Shown in pieces: positions 46,330-58,215 of a stretch of DNA of 64,000 nt. This stretch comes from Labia minor. Taxonomy: Eukaryota > Arthropoda > Insecta > Dermaptera > Spongiphoridae. The notes beneath the pieces were generated by a model. That model was not told the origin of the DNA. It did not search any database and worked only from the letters and a program-made list of their open reading frames with translations. Location: NCBI GenBank assembly GCA_963082975.1, contig OY720348.1, positions 71,201,719-71,265,718 of the forward strand, written 5' to 3'. The position numbers and the translations under genes are program-made. How positions within the stretch are numbered: position 1 is the stretch's first letter; each line of letters opens with the position of its first letter.

Positions 46330-46804
46330 ACTAATATTAAGGATTTTTTGAAATTCACATCAACCATTTATAAAGAAAAATCGATCTGTATTGGTTTCAG
46401 CCTCGGGAAAAATCATCTTTGTTAGTTTTTTTCTTAATTTAAAATAGAAATTTTAATAATAAAAAAAATGGCGCCGTGCAACGCCGGTCAGCGCTTCCTT
46501 AAATACAAAATATTATAAATAAAATAAAATTAAAAATATTTATGTTAATTATATTTTCCAATCCAATTACGAAATATATATTATGTTATATCCACAAGCC
46601 ATACTTTTCGGTCTTTCAGAGCATTAATACGAACGTTTAAGGGATGTATGTTTTATGACTATTATTTTTAAATTTACGTTCTTTTAAATTATTTGAAATT
46701 CTTTCATATATTTTGTTGTTTATTTATTTTAAATAATAATCTTAATCTTAAATATTCATAGTTCATAAAGAATCATTTTTTAAAGCTCGGTGAACCAGAT
46801 ACTA
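46330..46804 (+). mobile_element. Helentron-like family C copy 7
   Basis: Orientation opposite to copies 1 and 3-6: TTTTTTGAAATTCACATCAA, GTATTGGTTTCAGCCTCGGG, TTATGACTATTATTTTTAAA and the end AAAGCTCGGTGAACCAGATA. The left end block is truncated. Confidence 0.6.
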
Positions 46805-47029
46805 GATATATGTATATAATAATATCGAAATTATATAATCTATTTATTTTTTAAATAAATATATAATATAAGTACTTTTTAAATTATTAATAATTATTGT
46901 ATTTGATATTGATTTACTATATTATATTTACCTACATATGTATATATTCCTATATACAAAATATATGTAAATTAAAACATGATAGATTTAAATAATCTAT
47001 ACAGCTATTCAATCATTTATTTAACTCTA
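46805..47029. other. non-coding AT-rich DNA
   Basis: Nothing recognised. Confidence 0.4.
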
Positions 47030-47150
47030 TGTTGGGGACGGAGAATAAATGATCTTGATTGCAGCAACCATATTACTTCAACCATCCCTATCCTAATCCA
47101 TTGTCCCATTCAATTTCTATTCTCTACTAATATTTCCAATAATCTTTTAC
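47030..47150 (-). mobile_element. LINE tail scrap
   Basis: TTGCAGCAACCATATTACTT and CATCCCTATCCTAATCCATT resemble the antisense LINE 3' end (compare 61330-61385). Very degraded; the 86-codon plus ORF is incidental. Confidence 0.35.
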
Positions 47151-47399
47151 TATATATTATCTTTCTATTGTATTTTTTTGACCTGTTTATTATAACGTTT
47201 TTCTTAACTTCACTGTCTGTCGCTCTGTTCGCTTTTTGACAAATTGAAATCGATTTTTCATCGATTTTTCTATAAATAAACATTAAACTAATCTTTCGAT
47301 TTTCTTCCATTTTTTTCAGCTAAATACCTTTCCTATATTATACACCCAAGTTATTATTATTTTTTTTTATTATTCGTTTGGTGATTTAATCCTATGAAA
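47151..47399. other. non-coding spacer
   Basis: Nothing recognised. Confidence 0.4.
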
Positions 47400-47740
47400 T
47401 TATTGAAGCGTGATTTCTTTTAATTGATCAAGGGTGTTATTTTTGGTTTGCCTGGTTAATGAACAGTACTCGTATTTCTTTTATAGGCCAGTTGAATAAA
47501 GTTAGTTAGGTAAGCAAATAAAATCAGCTGCGTTGTCTTGTCTTAGCTGCACAGGTTCATTGTCATGCTAATTAAAAGAGGCACTTGTAGGGCACATGTT
47601 AATCAGTCAGTGACAGCAACTTATTGACATTGAAAGCTTGTATGTCAAATATACATGCTATCGTTAAACAATTAACACATATTTAAAGGACATGGATCCA
47701 GAATCAATTTAGATTAATTAAAATGATAAAAAATTGATAT
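47400..47740. other. single-copy island with enhancer-like composition
   Basis: Normal-complexity DNA with E-box-like CAGCTG (47526), CACATG / CACATATTT words and TAATTAAAAG homeodomain-like sites. No ORF and no repeat relatives. It resembles a conserved arthropod non-coding element, by composition only. Confidence 0.25.
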
Positions 47741-48001
47741 TTCAAGGGGAAAGGTTAGGTTAGAAAATGATAGAATTTAATAAATTATTTCACAAATATT
47801 TTTCGATTATCCATGAAGATTTAATATTAATTTTTCGAAGAATAAATTTTATATGCTTACCTACATTATATTAATACGATAACTACGTTTGTTCTATTAA
47901 TATATTTCCACATCCAACCCATTTATCAAATTAATTATTAATTTTTAATTTTTATTATTAATTAATAATAAAATTAATAATTTAGATTCTATCTATTTAT
48001 T

Positions 48002-48033
<32 letters not shown>

Positions 48034-48308
48034 GAATTATTTTACAAAATAGAAATTATATTTTTTCAAAATCTGATAAAAATTTTTCATTAAAATAAGA
48101 AGACTGGCTTAATACTATATTTTTATGAGTTGCGCAAATTAACGAAATAGCATTTCTTTTTGACTACCCTTAACTGCATATAACTTTTATCATAGTTTCG
48201 ATAAAAATTAAATACACTACCAGATACTCGACGGGGACGTAGCAATGGATGTACCTATTACATCTCTTATATGGGATGTTCAATGGGTATACAATTACAG
48301 CTCGAGTT
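47741..48308. other. non-coding AT-rich DNA
   Basis: (TTTA)n run at 47995-48035; nothing else. Confidence 0.4.
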
Positions 48309-48782
48309 TGAATCTTTGTTGTCACGAACTGGCGCGTGATTGGCAGTCAACGAGTTAAAATATTAAAAAAAAATAATTCCGGGACTTTTAGCGATTCAAT
48401 CAAGCTGAAATTCTAGATATAGCAGTTTTATATAATTTTTAATCATGTTAAAAATTATCAAACCTATAGCTTTATTTTTACGGTCACTTTAGAGGAAAAA
48501 AAAATCAAAACGTTGTAGGTAATGACCCTCTTCCGGTTGAGCTAAATCTCTTAAAAGTTGAGAGAAAACTACGAATTTGGAATAATGCCCGTACACCAAA
48601 ATTTCATGATTCTAGCTCAAACCGTTTTTGCGTAATCTTGTCTACATACATAATCACAGTCATTTTTCTTAACCTTAATGAATATGAATCAGGAGCCTTC
48701 GAAACGTATAAAAACATTAAAATCTCGAAATCGAAAATTTTCGTGATCGCAATACTATTTCTGGCAAGATAGAAGAAAAATT
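48309..48782 (-). mobile_element. Helentron/DINE-1-like element, family A copy 6 (3' truncated)
   Basis: Minus-strand copy. The 5' end is complete at the right (TTTCTGGCAAGATAG), but the 3' hairpin end is missing at the left, starting within the GCGCGTGATTGGCAG block. The microsatellite is reduced to ACATACATAATCACAGTCA. Confidence 0.7.
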
Positions 48783-49019
48783 AAAAGAATACATACTTTA
48801 AAAAATAATTATTCAAACATTTACGGATTAATTTTTATTTTGATAAAATTGATTGGAATTTGAAATTTTTAAGCTTTTTTTCATTTGAATTCAAATTTAA
48901 TTTAGTATTTTTCATATCTTTAAAAAGAAAAAAAAAAAAAAACTAGTTAAATTCTATGCAATGTATAAGGAAAACTTTAGTATAAATATATATGTATGTA
49001 TATATATACATATAAGTAC

Positions 49020-49057
<38 letters not shown>

Positions 49058-49832
49058 CATGTTAAAAAAAATTAATAAACTTTTTATTTTCCTTTCCGGC
49101 CAAATGTGCATTGAGCATTTGTTTAAAACATTTGTTGGTAGATGTGAACTAGGCCTAAGGTAGAAAAAGGATGTTTTTGGCAGCATTTGGAATAGATGTC
49201 CTTCATAGAAATTATGGCAAAAGTGTTTATTTGCATGAAAAGAAAAGAAAATGAATTATAATTAAAGTGGACAGATATAACCAAAGAAAAGAAAAAAAAG
49301 GAAGGTAAAATAGAAATTTAATATTGTTTAATTTAGAAACTGAATATTAAAAAAAACAATGAGTTATATATAAAATAAACATAAATATTAAAAAGTTAAT
49401 TTTTGTGTAGAAAAAAAAACATTGAAATTTGCAATAAAGATACTCAAAATTTGCAAAAAAGAAAGTATAAAGGTGAAATATTATCATTTATAAATATATA
49501 GATATATTTCTAGCTCTAATACTTTTTCTTCTAATTAGAAGTAGCTTAACGTTAAAAAAAATTTTAGGAATATAAAAACTGGGATAAATTAATATAGAAG
49601 CAGATTTATAAGAAAAAAAGAGAATATTTTAATCATTCGTTTGCAAATTAAGTATATAATTACATTAATTAAATAATATAATATAGAATAATTATTATAA
49701 AAAAATAAATAAATATTTTAATGAATTATTGATAAAAAATAAAATAAATTAATGAAAAAGTGCAATTCTTTAAAAAATAAAGTGAACATTAATGGACCAT
49801 TCGAATCATGATTCATTTAATCCAAAGTTAGA

Positions 49833-49864
<32 letters not shown>
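48783..49864. other. non-coding AT-rich DNA
   Basis: (TA)n near 49025-49055 and 49841-49868, and long A-rich stretches. The patch at 49080-49190 is of normal complexity but not recognised. Confidence 0.4.
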
Positions 49865-49876
<12 letters not shown>

Positions 49877-50140
49877 AAGGTTTTTGTCTGCACATTGCTC
49901 AGAATTTAAAAATTTTTGCTTATTTTTTTTTTCGTTCTATGACATCTAGAATCCACAAGTGATTTTAGAATTTTTCACGTCTGTCTGTCTGTCCGGAAAT
50001 TGTGACTTTATAGGCTCAAAATTGGCTCAACCGATTTCTATAAAATTACTTAACAATATTCATACATACCTCTATTTGAACATAGGCTATATATTATATG
50101 AATATCTATTCAATAACCGCAGAAATTAATTTTTAAAAAA
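49865..50140 (+). mobile_element. (GTCT)n-bearing repeat family D, copy 1
   Basis: AAGGTTTTTGTCTGCACATTG, then CACGTCTGTCTGTCTGTCCG at about 49977 and the classical GGCTCAACCGATTTCTATAA segment. The microsatellite followed by this segment is typical of insect DINE-1-like repeats. Ends are not clear. Related to 34600-34760. Confidence 0.5.
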
Positions 50141-50388
50141 ATTATATGCACATCTTGTTGATTCATTTCAGCGAATATAAAATTAATAATTCTAGAAATT
50201 ACGATAGAATGAATGCTTATAATCTAATAGTTAAATTTTTATTTTAATTTCTAATATTCAAATATCATTTCAATTATTTAATTTATTCTCAAAGTTCGAT
50301 TAATTGATTATATAAAAATTAATATATGATTTTTTGGGACAAATAATATAAGGGAATTGTTTTAAATTTTTGTCTTTTGAAAATTAGG

Positions 50389-50740
50389 TAAAGGTTTTGT
50401 CCGACTGTTTTCTTTGATTACAATGGAATGGCGCATCATGAGTTATTGCAAACAGGTCGTACTGTTAATAAGGAATACTACAAGGAAGTTATGCAAAGCT
50501 TGCGTGAAGCATACAATCGCAATTGTGGAAAAACAAATCATGGATTCTGCATCAGGATAATGCAATAGCTCACATTGCTTGTTCGTGATTTTTGACCAAA
50601 AACAACACCGTAATCATGCTTGAATCACCTTATTCACCTGATTTGGCTCCCTGTGACTTTTTGCTATTCCCACAACTGAAGAGACCAATGAAAGAAAAGC
50701 GTTTTGCCAGAATTAATGAGATAGAGTCGAAAAACGACAC
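50389..50740 (+). pseudogene. mariner transposase C-terminal half, frameshifted
   Basis: DDE-type transposase of the mariner group, which cuts and joins the element ends at TA. Readable pieces in order: VFFDYNGMAHHELLQTGRTV with the second catalytic Asp (about 50400), a NKEYYKEVMQSLREAYN stretch, then VIMLESPYSPDLAPCDFLLF with the third Asp, and LKRPMKEKRFARINEIES (about 50615-50725). Stops and a frameshift lie at 50555-50600. The piece is cut off on the right by a (TA)n tract and lacks inverted repeats. A pseudogene. Confidence 0.85.
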
Positions 50741-50764
50741 CCTTTATATACGCTCAACTGCACT

Positions 50765-50804
<40 letters not shown>

Positions 50805-51240
50805 GATTGGTTATTTAACTCTGACGTGGAAAGTAATGTGTGTAATGTGACTGGACTGTATATATATATATATATTGCACAGAAATCTTATCTTTAATAT
50901 CATTATATTATTATTTTATTTAAAAAAATGTCCGAGAAGTATAAATAATTCACCATCTTAGATCATTTTAGAATTGTTTTAATAATTGTTTGTTGACTTT
51001 TTTTATTTTTTGGTTATTTTGTAATCTGATTTTTTTTTTTCAGTTATATTGTTGTGTTTAGGACTTCAGAGTATTCTACGTTAATGAATTGTATATAGAA
51101 TAAATGTTACATTAATGACTACTTAATATAATGTCATTTATTGCATCAGTGCGTTTTTACACCATTTTATTTTATTATATATATATATATATATATATTA
51201 TTTTTTTAAATAAACGCATTCACGGTAAAATAAGCAGTCA
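50741..51240. other. non-coding DNA with (TA)n
   Basis: (TA)n at 50768-50800, 50859-50873 and 51176-51199. Nothing else. Confidence 0.4.
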
Positions 51241-51720
51241 CTCATGGAAAAATAAACCATCTATGGTAATGAGAAGAAAACGGCCATTTTAAGTTTAAGC
51301 TGGGGAGAAATGTTCAACGGTTGGCTTAACAGGAAATCTCTTTTGATCAGTCATTACACCAAGAAAAGATAAGGAAAAGAGGAGGGAGGGGCGCAAGGAA
51401 AGAAAGAGGAGACAGAAAGAAGGGATTAAATTCAATTCTTCTAATTTCATAGCTAAAATATTAGATACGGAATACTAGAAAAATGGGAAAGCAATGTTTT
51501 TTGATCGATAACACATAAAAAAACAAACAAAAAAGATTACCAGAATGAAATTCTATATTTTCCCACGATTTGCGGGGATTATACTCCCATCTCTTCCAAA
51601 TGGTGAAAGAATACGGAAGTAAATGTTCCGTTATTTGTCAGCAGTTGAAAAACGAGTCGTTCGTTCCTCACGCCACCTTTTTTTTTCTCCCCTCGACAGA
51701 ATTAATTAATGAAAGTTTAT
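51241..51720. other. single-copy moderate-GC stretch
   Basis: Includes a purine-rich patch (51365-51425). No repeat relatives. The 66-codon ORF at 51570 has no recognisable domain. Confidence 0.25.
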
Positions 51721-52398
51721 ATAGTAAATATATTGAGAAAATCACTCACTTTTTATATATTTTTTTTTAACAATTAATTTTTTTCCTATATCGATTTGGC
51801 ATCCTTGCTATTTAAATATTATCATCGTTTGTTTATTAAATAATAACTGGGTTTCATGTTTGAACACTGAAATCATCTCTAGCATTAACTTTCAAATAAA
51901 ATATCAACAAAAAAGTATTATTCCATTTAAATAATATATACAGAGAAATAAAGTATCAATTAGGAAAACGCGCCCTTAAATGGAAGATCATATGAGATTA
52001 AGAATATTAATTTAATAATTATTTTGTAAAAAAAAAATTAAACCTCTAAAATGGAGTGTTTAAATTAGTGCACATGTAAAGGGGAACAAATAAATTTTTG
52101 GGAGCCTTTGAGTCTCAATTGCATTAACTTTGTTTGTGATGGTTTTGGAAGGCTAGAGTAGTTCTCATAATATATCCACATTTAAAACGCGGGAATCAGT
52201 ATTCCCATGATTTTATTGATGGAGCATGTTCCTCATATGCTTCACACACATGCACTTTTCTTTAAAACAGGATAGAAACGTTTGTTCCAACATAATATTT
52301 GTTCGGAGAGAATTATTGATTTATCTGTATAATGGTAAGGATTTAATAAATGTATTATATAGGTTTTGAAAAATTAAATTTTTCTGAATAGTTTTTTA
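51721..52398. other. non-coding DNA
   Basis: Nothing recognised; 52080-52320 is of ordinary complexity. Confidence 0.35.
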
Positions 52399-53015
52399 AT
52401 ATCTCGTTAGAGATAGTATTGCGATCACGAAAATTTCGATGTCGAGATTTTGATGTTTTTATTTTGAAGGTCCCTGAGTCATTTTCACTAAGATTGAGGA
52501 AATTATCTATGTGTGTTTGTGTATGTAGACAAGATTACGCAAAAACGGTTTGAGTTAGAAACATGAAATTTGGTATGCGGACATTATTCAAAATTCGTAG
52601 TTTTCTATCAACTTTTGAGAAATGTAGCTCAATCGGAAGAGGGTCATTACCTACCACGCGCGCGCGCGTTTTCATTTATTTTCCTCTAAACTGACCGTAA
52701 AAATAAAGATATAAGTTTGATAGTTTTTAACATGTTTAAAAATTGTATAAAACTGCTATATATAGAATTTCAGCTTGATTGAATCGTTGAAAGTACCAGA
52801 ATTAATTTTTTACATATTTTAACTCGTTGACTGCCCATCACGTGCCAGAACGTGACGTGGTTTAATCAACAAAGACCCAAACATGCACTGTTTTAATAAA
52901 TATGCTTTATTAATTTTAATTTATAATTTAATTTTAATTAAGTTTAATTTAAATATAATACATGTTAATTAATTCAATTTAAATTTGCGAGATAGTCGAG
53001 TGAAGACACTCCAGA
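52399..53015 (+). mobile_element. Helentron/DINE-1-like element, family A copy 7
   Basis: Complete ends (ATCTCGTTAGAGATAG ... GCGAGATAGTCGAGTGAAGA, CTCCAGA before TT). It carries a private (CG)n expansion at about 52657-52669 in the ACCTACNACG block and a short microsatellite. Confidence 0.75.
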
Positions 53016-53308
53016 TTATTCAGTTATTTCTTAATAAATATAGATTATAAATATTGTTACTGGACTTTAAAAATTTTTACTTTTTTTTAAAAAAAAAATA
53101 ATTCTTTATTGTCTAAAAATTTAAAATTAATATTTCTTTATTATTCTATTAATTCGTTAATAAATTGGATGATGAGGTTCCATACTGGTAAAGTAAAAGT
53201 TTAATTTTTTTTTTTTTTTAATAATTAATTTTTGTTATATTTATGTTCATGGAATAAAACCAATTATAGATAATTAATTCTGATACTAATTTGTGAAATA
53301 CTATATAG
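53016..53308. other. non-coding AT-rich DNA
   Basis: Nothing recognised. Confidence 0.4.
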
Positions 53309-54810
53309 AACGGATGGCGAACCTTTTTCAATGTCCGTGCCACAAAATTATAAAAAATCTTTTTGAAGTAACTAACGTGCCACAAAATTGTCATTTTTTT
53401 CTCTACCACTTCTACCTTCTTTAGCCTGAATATATAATCGAATATTTTTGTATAACTTCTAACTACCCTGTATAAAAGTGTTATAATTTTAAATATTAAA
53501 CTTTATTCCAAAAAAATAAAATGATTATTAAAAAATGTGGAATTTATTTTTGGTAAAAATATATCTTTCCTAAAAATTTTTTTTTATTTTTATTGTATGG
53601 AAATTCTTTAATTGATTTTAGTTTGTAGTTTTTAGTTGTAGAGATAATGACAAAAAAGCAAAATTTATATTTGATACCGTGAACCACTTACATTTTCTTG
53701 TTTTGACTTCCTATTTTAAATTCTAGAAAAAGATTGCGATTCTGGCACTATTCTCCAACCGTCCTATAGGTAAAGTAAAGCTTGATATAAATTTTATAAA
53801 ATTAATTTTTCTTTTTTTTTTTTTTAATAAATATTGATAAAATTTACAGCATATATTAAAAATTAAGAATATTCTGGCAATATTTCATCGCCCCAGTCCA
53901 TTTTGAGTTTATAACTTCACAATTTCCCAGACATCGAAGTCCAAACGGTATACAGTCTATCTACAGGGTGGGTCAGAAAAACCTATCAGATTTCAAATTC
54001 CTTTTGCTCAGAAGAGGGAGCAGGTAGAGTAATGTGGTCAAAACCGTTAGAAAGTCGGTTTTATGCCATTTGTCAGTAGTCAACATGCCTTGGTCTGGCG
54101 AAGATTGTGCTTTTGTTATTGAGCGGTTTATCGAAAACGGCGGTTCGATAACGGTGAAAGTCATGGAAAGCTACCGCGAGCGCCTAAATGAGTGAATCCG
54201 CTCCCAAGAACGACATTGGAGTGATGTGCTTTTCAAAACTTAAATTTAAAAATGGCATAAAATTTGCGATATGTTAATAAAATAAATTTTTTAACAAGCT
54301 GACTGGTTTTAATTTTATAACGTTTTGAAATCGGATAGGTTTTTCTGTCCCACCTTCGAAAGCACGTTGTGTAGCAATTATCGAACCGCCGTTTTCGATA
54401 ACGTTGTTCACCAGACCCAGGCATGTTGTCTATTGACAAATGGCATAAAGCGGTTTTTACCCCACAACTCTACCTGCTCCCTCTTCTGAGAAAAAGGGAT
54501 TTGAAATCTGATAGGTTTTTCTGACCCACCCTGTATCATGAATGTTTTTATACTGCGAGGGAATTCAAGCGATATTTCAGCTTAATAAAATGTATAATTT
54601 GCCGGTTTCATCTACTAAGATAGATATATAAATAAATATTCAGTACTTCAAATTTCATAAATTTTAATTTTAATGTGATTTATTCATTTTTAATTGATTT
54701 TTATTGTAAAAAGTTATAATTATTAAAAAAATAATTTGGTCTTTATGCGTTTCATGAAATTTTTCAAGCGTGCCACTTTTGGCACGCGTGCCATAGGTTC
54801 GCCATCCCTG
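53309..54810. mobile_element. hAT-type element N4 (about 1.5 kb) hosting a nested insertion
   Basis: The left end GGATGGCGAACCTTTTTCA and the right end AGGTTCGCCATCCCTG are inverted repeats, with subterminal GTGCCAC / GTGGCAC-type blocks. Flanks CTATATAG (53301-53308) and CTATATCG (54811-54818) form an 8-bp target duplication (7 of 8). A mariner-like element occupies 53964-54533. Without it the hAT part is about 930 bases and non-coding. Confidence 0.8.
53964..54533. mobile_element. rearranged mariner-like element nested in a hAT element
   Basis: Terminal repeats CAGGGTGGGTCAGAAAAACC and its complement abut TA on both sides. The outer ~120 bases on each side match as inverse copies. Both contain the start of a transposase: MPWSGEDCAFVIERFIENGG on the plus strand from 54085, and a diverged copy of the same N-terminus (...ENGGSIIATQRAF) on the minus strand at 54355-54445. 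Between them lies the 3' end of an element with an internal terminus GATAGGTTTTTCTGTCCCACC at about 54335-54355. So one deleted copy has been joined to the inverted left end of another. Confidence 0.75.
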
Positions 54811-55090
54811 CTATATCGGAAGATTCTTCTGAAATCACTAAACTGAATTCAAATCTGTGTAACTTATTAATTATATATTGAATTGATTATTTTTTTTTTT
54901 TTTTTGATTTTTTTTTTGTTTATATCTATATCGCTTATTGATATTCCACAAAGGACCTAAGCCCGACTTCTTCAATTGCATTATCCAATATATACGAATA
55001 CCATACAATATCCCCGAATAGGAAATCTCATTTTAAGTGAAAAATGATATTCTAGTATGGAAATTAACTCGTATATAGGGGTTGTTGAAT
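54811..55090. other. non-coding spacer
   Basis: Nothing recognised. Confidence 0.4.
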
Positions 55091-55440
55091 TTTTTATACT
55101 TTTTTATAATTGACCCCTTTACATTTGCATTTTCCCGTCTCTTGTTGGGTAATAATATAGCTCTGGCTCCCTAGTAAAAGCGATATTGCTGAGAGAATAC
55201 AAGTTGTTGCAAGGGTGGAGGAGGCCCAGAGGCCAAGAGGGCACACGACTCCGGGGGGCCGCCGCTCCGCTGTCACTAAGTTTACTCTACTGTTCTTGTT
55301 CTTTTGTTTGTATTGGATGCTTGTCCTTTACCGAAAAAGTAAATAAACAGCGTGGAGGATCTCCTGGGAATTAACGGGCCAAATTGGAGAGGAGATGCAA
55401 TTTTTACACGAAACCAATTAGAAAGCTAATACTCACGTTA
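55091..55440. other. single-copy island with GC-rich core
   Basis: 55200-55275 is strongly GC-rich (GGCCCAGAGGCCAAGAGGGC, GGGGGGCCGCCGCTCCGC). Overlapping ORFs (55186-55374 plus, 55094-55276 minus) have no domain. Possible conserved exon or regulatory element. Confidence 0.3.
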
Positions 55441-55588
55441 TGTTTTTATTACGGACCATTTTCTTGCTCAAAACGTATTTAAATATATTTCAATAGATAG
55501 TAAGATAGAGAGAGGGAGAGAGATAAAAATAGTATTTTCACTTAAATGGATAAAAACACCTATCAGACAAATTTATCTTAAAAAATAA
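55441..55588. other. non-coding spacer
   Basis: A GAGA-rich patch at 55505-55525. Confidence 0.4.
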
Positions 55589-56089
55589 GCTGGAGTGTCT
55601 CCACTCGACTATCTCGTAAATTTGAATTGGATTAAATAATATAATATATTATATTTAAATTAAATTTAATTAATTAAATTACAAATTAAAATCAATAAAT
55701 AATATTTATTAAACCAGCGTGTGTTTGGATCTTTGTTGATGGTACCACGTCACGTGTTGGCGCGTGATTGGCAGTGGTGTTTAAAAAATTAATTCCGGTA
55801 CATTCAGCATTTCAATCAAGCTGAAAATCTAGATATAGCAGTTTTATATAATTTTTAATCATGTGAAAAACGATCAAACCTATAGCTTTATTTTTACAGT
55901 CACTTTAGAGGAAAAAAAATCAAAACGTTGTAGGTAATGACCCTCTTCCAGTTGAGTTACATTTCTCTCAAAAGTTGATAGAAAACTACGAATTTTGAAT
56001 AATGCCCGTATACCGAATTTCATGATTCTAGCTCAAACCGTTTTTGCGTAATCTTGTCTACATACATACATACATACACACACAGATAG
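55589..56089 (-). mobile_element. Helentron/DINE-1-like element, family A copy 8 (5' block deleted)
   Basis: Minus-strand copy with an intact 3' hairpin end (GCTGGAGTGTCTCCACTCGA) after AA. The microsatellite ACATACATACATACACACACA at the right joins directly to GATAG, so the block between the 5' end and the microsatellite (CGATCACGAAAATTTTCGAT to AACCTTAGTG) is missing. Confidence 0.7.
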
Positions 56090-56798
56090 TAAAAAGGAAA
56101 AAAAAACAAAAAAAAAAATATAATAAAAATTAAATATTTAATATTAAGGATTTATAGTTCATATTATCTTTTTATTAAAAATAATAATAATAATAATAGT
56201 ATTTTGGATATTTATAATTTTCGAATGACACCCTAATTTCATAATACAGGTATAATATTCAATTATTTTATTTTAAATATATTACAAAGATTATTAATTT
56301 ATATATATATATATATATATATATAATGAAAGGTTAAGATATATCCATTTCTTTCTTTATAATGATTTTTGACTAATCTAAATATTTTATATAATTATAT
56401 AATAGAATCAATTGTATTAATAGTGAAGCTTTTGACATACACAGAAATTCATAAAAATTTATTTATTAAAATAAAATAGAAATAAAATCAAAAGATGATT
56501 ACCTTAAAGATAATTCGAAAAGAGTTGTCTAGCACTGAGATGTTGGCGTCACTAAAGTTTTACTCCAACTAAATAAATTACCGTTAGCAAAAAAAATATG
56601 TTGAGATAATCTCGAAGAAATATATTTATTTATTTATATAAATAAAGAGAGAGAGAGAGAGAGAGAGGGAAATAAAAAATATTAAAATTAATAAGAAAAT
56701 TCTTATCGCAAATGGATATATTTTTCTTTGAAATAATTCATTAATTATTTTACATTATTTTTATTTTTATTTTTTTTTTTTTTTTTTTTTTAATAAAA
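56090..56798. other. non-coding AT-rich DNA
   Basis: (TA)n at 56298-56324 and (GA)n at 56648-56668. Nothing else. Confidence 0.4.
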
Positions 56799-57222
56799 TG
56801 CCCGTGTACCAACCTTAGTGAAAATGACTCAGGGAAATTTCCCCAGTGTTAAAACGATTCAATCAAACTGAAATTCTATATATAGCAGTTTTATACAATT
56901 TTTAATCATGTGAAAAACGATCAAACTTATATCTTTATTTTTACGGTTAGTTCAAAGGGAAAAAATCAAAAGCTTGTAAGTAATGACCCTCTTCCGGTTG
57001 AGCTACATTTCTCAAAAGTTGATAGAAAACTACGAATTTTGAATAAGGCACGTATACCAAATTTCACGATTCTAGCTCAAACCGTTTTTGCGTAATCTTG
57101 TCTACACACACACACACATTATTCTCTACCTCACTTAAAATGATTCAGGAACCTTCAAAACGTATAAAAACATCAAAATTTCAACATCGAAAATTTTCGT
57201 GATACTATCTTTGGGGAGATAG
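56799..57222 (-). mobile_element. Helentron/DINE-1-like element, family A copy 9 (internally rearranged)
   Basis: Reading left to right, pieces of the 5' half (AACCTTAGTGAAAATGACTC at 56812) directly precede the 3'-half block (GATTCAATCAAACTGAAATT at 56856). The rest then runs in normal order to GGAGATAG at 57222. The 3' hairpin end is lost. Confidence 0.65.
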
Positions 57223-57959
57223 TAATAAAAACGAATCTTTAATATAATATTTATCATTGTAATCATAAAAATCAATTGATTTAGAAATTTTTACTTTTTT
57301 TTTTTAATTTATTAGAAAAAACATTAAAAACATTATAATTCAGAAATTTATAGCATCAATATATATAATTTCCTATCTATGTATGTATCAAATGTCTGTA
57401 ACATTAGCTACAAAAATTTAGAATTTTACAATTTACAATTTTTATAGAATTTAAAATAAAAAAAAAATAAAAAAAATTGAAATACAAATTGAAATATTCT
57501 AATTTTTGATATTAATATTATTTTTTTATCATAAAAGAGAATTTATATTAAACATAATATACAAAAAAAGAAACCAATCAAAATTATCAATTTGTTACTA
57601 ACTTCATTTTTTTTTTAATTTTGTTTTGTTATTATTAAATATTAAAAAAAAAAATAAAAAAAAAATATTACAACGATTTCTGAATAAAGTTATTAATTTT
57701 ATATTTAAACATTGCATTTTGTAAGTATTTGTAAGTATTTGAAACAAAATTTCCTATAAATTATTATTCTTAATCAATTTTGTGCGGCTAGCCGCCTGTC
57801 CCTCTAAGAGTTTTATGTCGACGGGGGGGGGGCAGCATATGATACCGCCTCTTTTACACAAAAGCCTAAAGGATTCAAAATAATTCTTTGAGTGTTTTTT
57901 TTATTAAAAAAATATCAAGTTAAACATTACTAAAATTTTTTATCAAAATTATATTTTCG
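57223..57959. other. non-coding AT-rich DNA
   Basis: A GC-richer patch at 57780-57870 contains TGTGCGGCTAGCCGCCTG and a ten-base G tract. Nothing recognised. Confidence 0.4.
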
Positions 57960-58215
57960 CAACCACCATATGCGCCTGATTTGGTTCCAGTTGACTTTTG
58001 AAAATACAAAAAAAAAAACTTTGATCATCATCGAAAAAGGTACTGAAAGCCATTCTGGAAATTGAGTATAGTGATTTTTTTTTCTTTTTTTGAAAGTTGG
58101 AATAAGTGTTTGTATAACTGTATGGTGTTTTGAATACTTTAAAGGGGAGTATATATATATATAAATAAATTTTGAAAAATAATATACTTTTTTTGTTATA
58201 TTCAAAAAGTATATT
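57960..58215 (+). pseudogene. mariner transposase C-terminal fragment and 3' end
   Basis: QPPYAPDLVPVDF (third catalytic Asp and the conserved SPDLAP-type block) from 57959. After frameshifts it is followed by AILEIEY and a KVGISVCI-YGVLNTLKG-like tail, the usual end of mariner transposases. It finishes in ATACTTTTTTTGTTATATTC, maybe the decayed right terminus. The left part is missing. Confidence 0.65.

Noticed and set aside
55186-55374. 62-codon ORF in a GC-rich patch
   Set aside because: No recognisable domain and an overlapping ORF on the opposite strand; kept only as a single-copy island.
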